DNA of 51,350 nt from contig CAIOTH010000041.1 in NCBI GenBank assembly GCA_903861145.1, forward strand, positions 1-51,350. Reading direction: 5' to 3'. The notes beneath the pieces were generated by a model. That model was given only the letters and a program-made list of their open reading frames with translations, had not been told where the DNA came from and did no database searches. This document shows positions 42,155 to 50,829 of this stretch, one piece after another. A program made the position numbers and the translations under genes. Position 1 is the stretch's first letter; the number at the start of each line of letters is the position of its first letter. This stretch comes from an uncultured Bacteroidota bacterium. Its GTDB lineage: Bacteria; Bacteroidota; Bacteroidia; Chitinophagales; LD1.

Positions 42155-44464
42155 TTAAGGAAGGTCAATTTCCCATACTCCGCGACCAAAAGTTGAGACC
42201 CGTAATTTATGTGAAGGGTAGTTGATTTCCATATCGCTTATATAAACATGAGGCAGGCCTTTGCCAAATTTCTCCCAGTTACCGGACCCCTTTTTGTGAT
42301 ATACACCATTCCAGGTTCCGGCAAAAAGTTCATCATCGCTATGATTAACATATGCCAATTTAGTGACTGGGTAATCGGGCAGGCCCTCATTATCTTTAAA
42401 CCAGGTGGCACCGTTATCATCGGTTTTGTATACTCGGAAAGAGGGGTCATCGAGATTGAAATACGAAAAGCCGAGCCAGAATTTATCGGGGCTTTTATCA
42501 CTTATGGCTATGCTGCTGATATAGTGATAGCCATTGAGCAAAAAGTCTTTGGGGCCATCGCCGGTTTCGATTTTGGGGATATTAATGAGTGTCCAACCAT
42601 CGGGGCCAACAGGGATACCACAACTACCTTCACAATCGCTGCCACTGGTAAGTGATTTGAATAAGGCGGTATTACAACAGCCGGGTGTACCGTTAAAGCA
42701 GGCAAAGATTATATCAGGGTCAGTAGGCGATATTTCGATATCGTACAAAATATGGCCCACGGGATTTAAGTAAATTCCTTTGTGGGCAAAGTCTGATACC
42801 CTGCACCATGTTTTGGCTGTGTCAACCGATTTGTAAACGTCGAGGTAGCCAGCGTAGAATGTGCTAGGGCGTTTAGGATCTTGCATAAAGCTAATGGGGC
42901 AGCCTTTTTTACAAATGGTGCAAACTTTAAGCCTGAGTTCTTTATCGGAAGCGCTTTTAAAAAAGTCGAAGTTATGGCATGAAAAGAAGTTCATATCGTT
43001 GGAGTAGTCCATTGATTGCGGATAATATCCATCCCCGCCGGTGGGCAATTTGGTCCATTCTTTTCCGTCCCACAGGTCGGCACCGGCATCCTGCAAGCCG
43101 ATGATAATTCGATTAGGGTTAGTGGCCGAAGTGCCCATATCGATTACCTGGGCAAGGCACAAACCGTTATTATACTCGTCTACTTTTTTAGTGGCGTAGG
43201 TGTATTTAAAAATGCCGCCGTCGGTTCCCGCAAGTATATCATTGGTGCCTGGTATATTTTTGATGGCGTGAATATCGCCATGGCCCGGGCGATTATAATC
43301 CATTACCTGTTTCCAGGTTTTGCCAAAGTCCTCGCTAAGGCTTACAGTGGCACTACCCGCATAAATAGTATTTGGTTGCCCAGGAACCGAGGCCATTTTT
43401 AACCGGATGGCATCCGGCATCGGGAAGGGAGGCGAGGCCTTTTTGCTCCAGGTGGTTCCGTCAAAATAAAAGATGTTATAGTCTGTCCTTTTTTTGTAAG
43501 CGCCACAAGTATCGCCTACAATAAAAACGGCGGCATACATTACGTCTTTATTGTCGAGCACGTTTAGTTCTATGTTTGTGCTTAGTGATTTAAGGCAGTC
43601 TTTTGAGTCGCCAAACAAATCTGCCCTATCGCGTGTCATACTTTTAAAAGAACCTTTTTTACCGCCTTTTTCCGAGCGGTAAATATCGGTGCCACTTACA
43701 TATACTATATGGTCGGGGTCTGTCTTGCTAAGCTCAACCGAAAAGAAGGAGGTGCTGTTGTGGTCGTCATCGCCGGTTTCATCTTCTTCTGAAATAAGGT
43801 TGGTTGGTTTTAACGGTATTTCCTTTCTTTCTTTTGGGGAAGTGAGATAGGATTCACTGAGGTCTTTTCCCTTCAAAACCAATTTCCAAGTAAGCCCGGC
43901 ATCTATGGTTTGATAAAGACCATCGCTGCTTGCTACATACATTATTTCCGGATGAGTGGGGTGAGCTACTATGCGGTTAATGATCTTTTTGTTGGTAAAC
44001 CGAAACCCGAACTTTTTATTAAATGCGGTAACCGGTTTAAAATTGCGGCCCCCATTTGCCGAAGTGTATAAGCCGCTGCTAAATGGCTCAAGGCTATGCA
44101 TTTTCTCGCCTTTACCATTCGGGTAACCTGTAGCAATCCATAGCGTTTTTATGTTGCCGGACCTGGTGATGGCGATATCTGCTATGCTGGCAAATTCAAG
44201 ACTTTCATCAAGGTCAATATCTGCATTGCTCCAATTCTTGCCGCTGTCTAACGATTTCCATAAGCCGCCGTAAGGAGAGCCGGCATACACTATATTTTGC
44301 GAATCGGGGTCGAATACTATACTGTGAATTTGCCCTGTACCACCTTGAGAGGCGATCCCGTTTCCATAGGTAGCAGACCCACAGGGTCCAAGGTTTTTCC
44401 ATTGCTGAGCGGAAACGTTTGCTGTGATGCTTACAATTATTGCCAGTACGAAAGCCCTTAGCAT
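42155..44464 (-). CDS. Exported sortilin/BNR-type beta-propeller protein without a T9SS sorting domain
   Basis: From the ATG at 44464 the protein has 769 residues and a clean signal peptide (MLRAFVLAIIVSITANVSAQ). A start ten codons upstream at 44494 is also open. Asp-box motifs typical of sortilin/GH74-like propellers recur (SLDSGKNWSN, TIDAGLTWKL, SEDFGKTWK, SVDTAKTWC, TDDNGATWFK). The end VSTFGRGVWEIDLP is the usual last propeller strand, but the stop comes there, with no sorting domain after it. It may stay in the periplasm or be held by another partner. A weak -7 element TATGGTTG is at 44500-44507. Confidence 0.85.
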   Translation of the reverse strand: MLRAFVLAIIVSITANVSAQQWKNLGPCGSATYGNGIASQGGTGQIHSIVFDPDSQNIVYAGSPYGGLWKSLDSGKNWSNADIDLDESLEFASIADIAITRSGNIKTLWIATGYPNGKGEKMHSLEPFSSGLYTSANGGRNFKPVTAFNKKFGFRFTNKKIINRIVAHPTHPEIMYVASSDGLYQTIDAGLTWKLVLKGKDLSESYLTSPKERKEIPLKPTNLISEEDETGDDDHNSTSFFSVELSKTDPDHIVYVSGTDIYRSEKGGKKGSFKSMTRDRADLFGDSKDCLKSLSTNIELNVLDNKDVMYAAVFIVGDTCGAYKKRTDYNIFYFDGTTWSKKASPPFPMPDAIRLKMASVPGQPNTIYAGSATVSLSEDFGKTWKQVMDYNRPGHGDIHAIKNIPGTNDILAGTDGGIFKYTYATKKVDEYNNGLCLAQVIDMGTSATNPNRIIIGLQDAGADLWDGKEWTKLPTGGDGYYPQSMDYSNDMNFFSCHNFDFFKSASDKELRLKVCTICKKGCPISFMQDPKRPSTFYAGYLDVYKSVDTAKTWCRVSDFAHKGIYLNPVGHILYDIEISPTDPDIIFACFNGTPGCCNTALFKSLTSGSDCEGSCGIPVGPDGWTLINIPKIETGDGPKDFLLNGYHYISSIAISDKSPDKFWLGFSYFNLDDPSFRVYKTDDNGATWFKDNEGLPDYPVTKLAYVNHSDDELFAGTWNGVYHKKGSGNWEKFGKGLPHVYISDMEINYPSHKLRVSTFGRGVWEIDLP

Positions 44465-44519
44465 ATTATAGTAATGGTTATAAGCTTCAATCATTTCTCA
44501 ACCATAATAAATGAGCGCT

Positions 44520-45986
44520 CTATCTTTTCAAATCCAAACGCACCACATTTTCAATGTGGGTGGTGTGCGGAAACATATCAACCGGTTGAACGCGTTTTAC
44601 TTCGTATTTTTCATCCAATAATTGCAAATCGCGGGCCTGGGTAGCAGCGTTACAGCTTACGTAAACAATTTTTGGCGATTCGAGTTGAAGCAGGGTTTTA
44701 ACCACGTCCTCATGCATACCAGCACGAGGCGGGTCGGTAATTACAACATCAGGCTTGCCATTGGTGGCTATAAAGTCATCTTTCAAAACCATGCGCACAT
44801 CGCCGGCGTAAAACGAACAATTGGTAACGTTGTTCAATAGCGCATTTATCCTGGCATCAGCTATAGCTGCCTCAACCTGTTCGATACCCGTAACTCTTTT
44901 GCAGGCACCAGAAACATAAATACCTATGCTACCTACTCCGGTATATAAATCGTACACTGAATCTTCAGGACTTAACTCTGCAAACTCTTTGGTAACATCA
45001 TACAATACCTTTGCCTGCACCGAATTAGTCTGGAAAAATGACTTAGGCCCAATCTTAAATCTGTATTTACCCAATTGCTCAACTATATCATCATTACCTT
45101 TATAAACCACTGGTTCTAAATCGTAAATGGTATCGTTATGTTTAGGGTTGTAAACGTATTGCAATGATGTGATTTCGGAAAAAGTGGCGCTTAAAAACTG
45201 CATCATTTTTTCAATCTTCTCCTCATCGTTTTCATAAAAACTAATCAACACCAGCAGCTCACCAATTGAGGTGTTGCGCACCATTAAATTGCGCAGCATG
45301 CCAAACTGCTTTTGAAGGTTAAAAAAGGTGTAGCCATTAGTTAAAGCAAACTCTTTAACTGCTAAACGTATTTTGTTACTGGGGTCAGCCTGCAAATGGC
45401 AATGCTGTATATCTAACACGCCCCAAAAGTTACCGGGCACGTGAAACCCCAAACCGTTGCGGTGCTCAAATTCGATGCCCTGCCTTACTTCCGCATCCGT
45501 TAACCAACGGCGATCAGTAAACGAAAACTCCATTTTGTTACGGTAGTAATAATTGTCTTTGCAACCTAACACTTCCGGTATCGGCGGAAAGGCCACCTTA
45601 CCAATACGAGTAAAAGCGTCTTCAACAATTTGTCTTTTAAAACGCAGTTGCTCGGCGTACTGAATGTGTTGCCACTTACAGCCGCCGCAAACAGTAAAAT
45701 GTGAACATGCCGGCTCCGTGCGCAAACCAGAGGCCGATTTCAACTCAGTTATAACTGCCTCAGCAAAGCTCTTTTTGCTTTTCCTTATTTCCAGGTCAAC
45801 TACATCGCCTGGTACCGCAAATTCTGTAAAAACCACTTTGCCATTTAGCTTGGCAAAACCTTTTCCTTCGCTCGACATACCCTCGATGGTAACATTTTCC
45901 GTAATCTTTCTTTCTCTGTCTCCCACTGCTTTTATTTGGCGTAAAGGTAAGGTTTGCGGGCAAACGGTGTTATTACCAGGGTCCAT
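44520..45986 (-). CDS. rlmD: 23S rRNA (uracil-C5)-methyltransferase, RumA/RlmD family
   Basis: The protein has 488 residues. A TRAM domain (about 25-85) comes first, then iron-sulfur ligands CSHFTVCGGC (about 91-100) and a later Cys (QHC), and the SAM domain YDLYTGVGSIG (about 335). The catalytic CNAATQARDLQLL is near 445. It methylates C5 of a uracil in 23S rRNA; whether m5U1939 or m5U747 cannot be told. The first 21 residues are unlike the family; a GTG at 45923 (VGDRERK) would remove them, with a TACCTTTA element just upstream. Hence the start is uncertain. Confidence 0.92.
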   Translation of the reverse strand: MDPGNNTVCPQTLPLRQIKAVGDRERKITENVTIEGMSSEGKGFAKLNGKVVFTEFAVPGDVVDLEIRKSKKSFAEAVITELKSASGLRTEPACSHFTVCGGCKWQHIQYAEQLRFKRQIVEDAFTRIGKVAFPPIPEVLGCKDNYYYRNKMEFSFTDRRWLTDAEVRQGIEFEHRNGLGFHVPGNFWGVLDIQHCHLQADPSNKIRLAVKEFALTNGYTFFNLQKQFGMLRNLMVRNTSIGELLVLISFYENDEEKIEKMMQFLSATFSEITSLQYVYNPKHNDTIYDLEPVVYKGNDDIVEQLGKYRFKIGPKSFFQTNSVQAKVLYDVTKEFAELSPEDSVYDLYTGVGSIGIYVSGACKRVTGIEQVEAAIADARINALLNNVTNCSFYAGDVRMVLKDDFIATNGKPDVVITDPPRAGMHEDVVKTLLQLESPKIVYVSCNAATQARDLQLLDEKYEVKRVQPVDMFPHTTHIENVVRLDLKR

Positions 45987-46016
45987 ATGTTTAATCTCAA
46001 TTTTAGTTGGAATCTC

Positions 46017-46024
46017 TACCTTTG
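46017..46024 (+). promoter_or_regulatory. Bacteroidota-type -7 element for the DinB-like gene
   Basis: TACCTTTG fits TAnnTTTG exactly, 30 bases before the ATG at 46055. It lies inside the extension that the alternative TTG at 46007 would need, so it favours the ATG. Confidence 0.5.
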
Positions 46025-46054
46025 TTTAATCACTTTTTAAATTCATTATTTACT

Positions 46055-46597
46055 ATGAATACTGAACGTTGGACGCAAAAAATAGATGAGACCACGAAAG
46101 GCTTTAAAAAATCTTTTGGGCAGCTTTCGGCGGAACAACTCAATTTTAAACCCAATACCGAGACCTGGAGTATTGCACAAAATATTGACCACCTGATAGT
46201 AATTAACGAAACCTATTACCCCGTAATAAAATCATTACGGGAAGGGAACTATAAAACTCCGTTTATAGCTAAACTCGGGTTTATGGTCAATTTTTTAGGA
46301 AAAATGATTTTAGATGCCGTGCAGCCGGACAGAAAGAAAAAAATGAAAACCTTTCCCATTTGGGAACCTGCAAAAAGTGAAATTAGTGCCGATATTTTGA
46401 GCCGGTTTGAAAAGCACCAAACGGAGTTAAAGAACCTGATAGCAGGGTGCAAAGACTTGTTGGAAAAGGGAATCGTGATATCTTCTCCAGCTAATAAGAA
46501 TATTGTATACAAGCTCGAAACAGCCTTTGACATTATCACTACACACGAACAGCGGCATTTGGAACAGGCACTAGAGGTTTTGGCCGGTCTGAAATAG
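46055..46597 (+). CDS. DinB-like domain protein
   Basis: The protein has 180 residues, a four-helix bundle. The metal-binding His triad pattern of the DinB fold is visible in IAQNIDHLIVINETYY (about 40-55) and in THEQRHLEQALEVL near the C-terminus. DinB-like proteins act as thiol-dependent S-transferases or have unknown roles. Cytosolic. It precedes the GH92 gene by 62 bases but has its own -7 element. Confidence 0.88.
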   Translation: MNTERWTQKIDETTKGFKKSFGQLSAEQLNFKPNTETWSIAQNIDHLIVINETYYPVIKSLREGNYKTPFIAKLGFMVNFLGKMILDAVQPDRKKKMKTFPIWEPAKSEISADILSRFEKHQTELKNLIAGCKDLLEKGIVISSPANKNIVYKLETAFDIITTHEQRHLEQALEVLAGLK

Positions 46598-46625
46598 TAC
46601 GACTTGCGGCCACTCAGCAAAAAAC

Positions 46626-46633
46626 TATATTCG
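46626..46633 (+). promoter_or_regulatory. Bacteroidota-type -7 element for the GH92 gene
   Basis: TATATTCG (TAnnTTCG) ends 26 bases before the ATG at 46660. CTTG at 46603-46606 gives a 19-base spacer. Confidence 0.5.
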
Positions 46634-46659
46634 TTTTAGCTATACCTACAAAGCAAATT

Positions 46660-48927
46660 ATGAAACACCTTTTGTTTGCCCTGCTGTTTGCAATTACATT
46701 TCAAACAAATGCTCAAACCAAAGATTATACTCAGTATGCCGACCCGATGGTTGGCACCGGGGGTCACGGGCATACCTTCCCGGGAGCAGTGGTTCCATTT
46801 AGTATGGTGCAACTAAGCCCTGATACACGACTAAGGGGCTGGGACGGCTGCTCGGGCTATCACTATTCCGACAAAAAAATTTATGGTTTTTCGCATACGC
46901 ACCTTAGCGGCACAGGTTGCTCGGATGACGGCGATGTAATGATGATGCCCACTTGCGGCAAGCCCCAATTCAATCACCGCAATTATGCATCAACATTTTC
47001 CCATAGCAACGAAAAAGCGAACCCCGGGTATTATGGAGTAACGCTTGATAAATTTGGAATAAAAGCCGAGTTAACTGTTACAGCGCGCACGGGATTGCAC
47101 AAATACACCTTTCCCAAATCTAGCGGCGCAAACATAATACTTGACCTTAACCACCGCGATAAACTAAAGCACGGTGAAGTAAACATCAACGGCGACCGCG
47201 AAATAACCGGTATGCGCCTAAGCAGTATTTGGGCTGATAGCCAGTATGTATATTTTGTAATTCAGTTTTCGAAGCCGATTAAAAAATCGGGAATTTTGAA
47301 AAATGGGATGTTGCATAATGATATGAAACAAGCGCAAGGCCACCATTTAAAGGCTTACGTAAGTTTTGATACTGAAGCGGGCGAAGCGGTTTACGCTAAA
47401 GTGGGACTATCATTTGTAAGTATAGAGGGGGCGCGCAAAAACCTGGAAGCAGAGCAGCCCGATTGGGATTTTGATAAAGTACGCAACAATGCGCAGGCTA
47501 ACTGGAATAAGGAGTTAAGCAAAATTGAAATTGAATCGAAAGACACTTCAGTAATGCGCACCTTTTATTCGTCGCTTTACCATTGTATGATTCCGCCCAT
47601 TTTATGTTCGGATGTAGATGGAAAATACCGGGGAAGGGATTTAACAGTGCACCAGGCGAAGAATTTTGACTACTACACTGCCTGTTCGCTTTGGGACACT
47701 TACCGAGCACTTCATCCCATGCTAACACTGATTGACCGGAAAAGAACCGGCGATTTTGTAAACTCTTTTCTTTCCACCTACGAGCAACGAGGCTTGTTGC
47801 CTGTTTGGGATTTAAACAGCTGCGAAACCTGGGGTATGATTGGCTACCATTGTGTTTCTGTAATTAATGAAGCTTTTCAAAAAGACATACCAGGTTTTGA
47901 TGCCGAGGAGGCATTGCAGGCGATGAAACACAGCGCCACCATTGATAGAAAAGGGTTGAACAAATATTTTAAAATGGGCCCCTTGATTACTATGGCGTCG
48001 TTTTACCGCTACGCGATTGGCTGGAATGATTATCAAAAGCTTGGTTATATCCGCTGCCGCAGGGCTATTGAAAGCGTTTCTAAAACACTCGAGTTTTCGT
48101 ACGATGATTGGTGCATTGCGCAAATGGCGAAGAAATTGGGTAAGACAGACGACAATAATTTCTTTATTAAACGCGCACAAAATTACCAGCATCTGCTCGA
48201 CACAACCACCGGATTTATGCGCCCGCGCCAAAAGCATTTTCTCCGCATTTTTGATCCGTATGCTGTAACTATTCATTATACCGAGGCCAACCCATGGCAA
48301 TACTCTTTCTCCTGCCCGCAAGACCTTTCGGGCCAAATGAAAATGATGGGCGGTAAACAAAAGTTAGCCACTAAACTTGATTCTCTGTTTAATACCACCT
48401 CAAAATTGCGTGGATTGCCCCAGCATGATATTACCGGCCTGATTGGACAGTACGCGCATGGTAACGAACCCAGCCACCACATTATTTACGAGTATGATTA
48501 CGTGGGCGAACCCTGGAAGGCCCAGGAACTGGTAAGGCGGGTTATGAATGAACTTTATCGGGCCGAGCCCGATGGCCTAAGTGGTAATGAAGATTGCGGA
48601 CAAATGAGTGCGTGGTATGTTTTAAGCGCGATAGGGTTTTATCCTGTTTGCCCCGTTGCTGACCATTATGCAATTGGCTCACCTGTTGCGGACAAGGCCA
48701 CTATTCACTTTGAAAATGGCAAGAGCCTTACCATTATTACACATAACAACAGCAAACAAAACATTTATATCAAATCGGCGAAATTGAATGGCGGTGATTA
48801 TTCGAAAAGCTATATCACCTACAAAGATGTTGTGAACGGCGGTGTGCTGGAGTTTGAAATGGGCGCTATACCCAATAAAAGTTGGGGCTCATCAGATAAA
48901 GATGTGCCCGTGTTGAGGATTGATTGA
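46660..48927 (+). CDS. GH92-family glycosyl hydrolase (alpha-mannosidase type)
   Basis: The protein has 755 residues with a signal peptide (about 1-19). The GH92 start YADPMVGTGGHGHTFPGAVVPFSMVQLSPDTR (about 26-57) and GFSHTHLSGTGC are intact, as are the (alpha/alpha)6 barrel segment SLWDTYRALHPM (about 345) and the C-terminal catalytic NEDCGQMSAWYVLSAIGFYPVCP (about 645-667). GH92 enzymes are calcium-dependent exo-mannosidases that act on alpha-1,2-, 1,3- or 1,4-linked mannose, usually on N-glycans. No SusC/SusD pair is adjacent, so this is not a full glycan-use locus. Confidence 0.95.
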   Translation: MKHLLFALLFAITFQTNAQTKDYTQYADPMVGTGGHGHTFPGAVVPFSMVQLSPDTRLRGWDGCSGYHYSDKKIYGFSHTHLSGTGCSDDGDVMMMPTCGKPQFNHRNYASTFSHSNEKANPGYYGVTLDKFGIKAELTVTARTGLHKYTFPKSSGANIILDLNHRDKLKHGEVNINGDREITGMRLSSIWADSQYVYFVIQFSKPIKKSGILKNGMLHNDMKQAQGHHLKAYVSFDTEAGEAVYAKVGLSFVSIEGARKNLEAEQPDWDFDKVRNNAQANWNKELSKIEIESKDTSVMRTFYSSLYHCMIPPILCSDVDGKYRGRDLTVHQAKNFDYYTACSLWDTYRALHPMLTLIDRKRTGDFVNSFLSTYEQRGLLPVWDLNSCETWGMIGYHCVSVINEAFQKDIPGFDAEEALQAMKHSATIDRKGLNKYFKMGPLITMASFYRYAIGWNDYQKLGYIRCRRAIESVSKTLEFSYDDWCIAQMAKKLGKTDDNNFFIKRAQNYQHLLDTTTGFMRPRQKHFLRIFDPYAVTIHYTEANPWQYSFSCPQDLSGQMKMMGGKQKLATKLDSLFNTTSKLRGLPQHDITGLIGQYAHGNEPSHHIIYEYDYVGEPWKAQELVRRVMNELYRAEPDGLSGNEDCGQMSAWYVLSAIGFYPVCPVADHYAIGSPVADKATIHFENGKSLTIITHNNSKQNIYIKSAKLNGGDYSKSYITYKDVVNGGVLEFEMGAIPNKSWGSSDKDVPVLRID

Positions 48928-49440
48928 CACGGTTAGCTTTGCATTGGCCTTTTCCCTACGCGAAATTGATTCGGCGAAATAGTTAGAGGTTTCAAAGTAT
49001 TTCATAACCCCTGGCATCAATGTAAAAACCAAAATCAATAACCCCACAATGGAATACATGGCCTGAATAAATGCTCCGTATCCAATAACCATGGACTCAA
49101 CCTGCATCCAAATAATCAAACCAAGGCCAATGAAGAGCGAAAAGGACCAACCGACGAACCGATCTTGGTAAATATTTAGTTGTTGCAAAAACTTCCATTT
49201 GGGTTTGGCCAGCATAATTGAAAAAGTAAATACCGGGTATACCCCTAAAACCAAAAAGAGGATAACACCCGGTATTAAAAAGTTGGAAAACACAGAACCA
49301 TGCAAGATTGAAACCGGCATATGTATTAAACTGCCGTCGGGCTTAATCATTAGCACTATACCACCACCTAAACCGCTAACTCCCTGAAATAACAATAGAG
49401 AAAGCAAAACATATAAACTCCACGGGCGTTTCTGTAGCAT
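48892..49440 (-). CDS. Membrane protein of unknown function
   Basis: The protein has 182 residues and four hydrophobic helices (about 8-30, 50-75, 95-115 and 120-145). The tail is charged (ESISRREKANAKL). No family recognised. Its last 36 bases overlap the end of the convergent GH92 gene. Confidence 0.75.
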   Translation of the reverse strand: MLQKRPWSLYVLLSLLLFQGVSGLGGGIVLMIKPDGSLIHMPVSILHGSVFSNFLIPGVILFLVLGVYPVFTFSIMLAKPKWKFLQQLNIYQDRFVGWSFSLFIGLGLIIWMQVESMVIGYGAFIQAMYSIVGLLILVFTLMPGVMKYFETSNYFAESISRREKANAKLTVSINPQHGHIFI

Positions 49441-49515
49441 ATCAACTTTTGTTCAAAGTTCGCACGTGGAAGGGAGGAAATAGATGACGAAACTCAATTG
49501 GGATGAGGAGAAAAA

Positions 49516-50607
49516 TCAGTCTCCATACTCCTTTTTCATGGCATTCAACAATAGTTCAATTCCCTCCTGCGTTTTCGGATTTTGTGCATTTGTGAAAACA
49601 ATATAAGCTCGGTCAATGTCTTTAATTACTAATGCACTTGTCATAAAAAAACCAGGGTTTCCCATGTTGTGAGAAACTAAATGACCGCTATTGGAGAGAT
49701 CGCAGAACCAGCCTAAAGCAAATTTGGGTTTGCCATAATGGAGCAGATAAAAATCACTTGCGGAAAGTAATTTCGATTTGCCCCCTAAACCCAAAAGTTG
49801 CAATTGTACGAATTTGGAATAATCATTAAGTGTTACATTAATATTTCCGGCGGCCATAAGCCAGTTTAATTTAAAGTTGTTACCAAGTGGCTCGGTTATG
49901 TTGCCCTCGGCATGTCCCCATGTTTGCATAGTGTCCAGTTGGTTAGGACTTCCGAATCCGAAACTGATACCTAGCTGTGTGTTTAGGTCCTGAACCAATT
50001 CTTCATAGGTTTTGCCCGAAGCTTTTTCCAACATTAGACAAGCCACAGAATAGCTGGGATTGGAGAAATAGAACTCTTTTGACTCCTTGATGCGTTTTTG
50101 TCGAAGCGCCCATTTTACAAAAGCAAACCGAGCCTCGCTTTCACTCTTTGCCACTTTTCCTTCTATTTCTTCAATGGTTGGGTTTTTATCTGTATAGGTG
50201 TAATGAACCATTGGCGCACGAAAGGAAAGAAGATCGAGCAAGGTTATATTGTAATAAGCGCCGTTACTTTGCTGTTTAAGATCAGGAAACAAATCAAAGA
50301 ATTTGGTATCCCATTTAATTAGACCCTTTTTGATCAACTGAGCTGCAATAAATGAAGTAATGCCCTTTGTATTTGAGCCAATTCTAAATCTATCGTTAGG
50401 CTTAGCCTTGAGTGATGTGCCCGATTTTCTGACGCCTAAAAACTGAATATCAAAAATAGTATCTGAGGAAACCACAGCATAGCATAGCTCGGGTATTTGA
50501 TACGTTACCCGAATGCTGTCAGCAAATTTGGCCAGCGATTGCCCTTGAACCGAAAACAAAGGAATAGCCAAAAGCAGCAATGCAAAAGTTCTCTTAACTG
50601 CTTTCAT
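49516..50607 (-). CDS. Exported serine hydrolase, class C beta-lactamase fold
   Basis: The protein has 363 residues and a signal peptide (about 1-23). The SxxK motif is Ser78-N-T-Lys81, and the HxG-type third motif appears in HNMGNPGF near 313. The second motif, normally Tyr-x-Asn, reads F181-S-N183 here, with a Tyr at 180 just before it. The family includes esterases, D-aminopeptidases and penicillin-binding proteins; beta-lactamase activity should not be assumed. Divergent from the integrase at the right edge. Confidence 0.88.
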   Translation of the reverse strand: MKAVKRTFALLLLAIPLFSVQGQSLAKFADSIRVTYQIPELCYAVVSSDTIFDIQFLGVRKSGTSLKAKPNDRFRIGSNTKGITSFIAAQLIKKGLIKWDTKFFDLFPDLKQQSNGAYYNITLLDLLSFRAPMVHYTYTDKNPTIEEIEGKVAKSESEARFAFVKWALRQKRIKESKEFYFSNPSYSVACLMLEKASGKTYEELVQDLNTQLGISFGFGSPNQLDTMQTWGHAEGNITEPLGNNFKLNWLMAAGNINVTLNDYSKFVQLQLLGLGGKSKLLSASDFYLLHYGKPKFALGWFCDLSNSGHLVSHNMGNPGFFMTSALVIKDIDRAYIVFTNAQNPKTQEGIELLLNAMKKEYGD

Positions 50608-50768
50608 GAATATCCCTAAGCTTAAAGATTATGTTACTCCACCACTTTCTCCGGCCTCATCTGAGGGAAGAATTTCGCGTTAGGTTTTCTTTTTCCGAGC
50701 CGTTCTTCTGAACCCATGAAAACAGAGGTATTCATGGTAATCATTCCAAATATATCCAAGACGTTCTA
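50608..50768. other. Intergenic stretch beside the integrase, with an inverted repeat
   Basis: No gene was found. CCATGAA-N10-TTCATGG at 50714-50737 is a perfect 7-bp inverted repeat. Position beside an integrase suggests an attachment or integrase-binding site, but there is no tRNA gene and no second copy to test it. Confidence 0.35.
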
Positions 50769-50801
50769 TTTGTTTTTTAGACTAAACAGAGACTAACTTT
50801 G
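50769..50801 (+). promoter_or_regulatory. Bacteroidota-type promoter for the integrase gene
   Basis: TTTG at 50769-50772, a 21-base spacer, then TAACTTTG at 50794-50801. This is the best -33/-7 pair in the window. It ends 28 bases before the ATG at 50830. Confidence 0.65.
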
Positions 50802-50829
50802 TGTCTCATTTGTAAACAAAAAGAACCTA

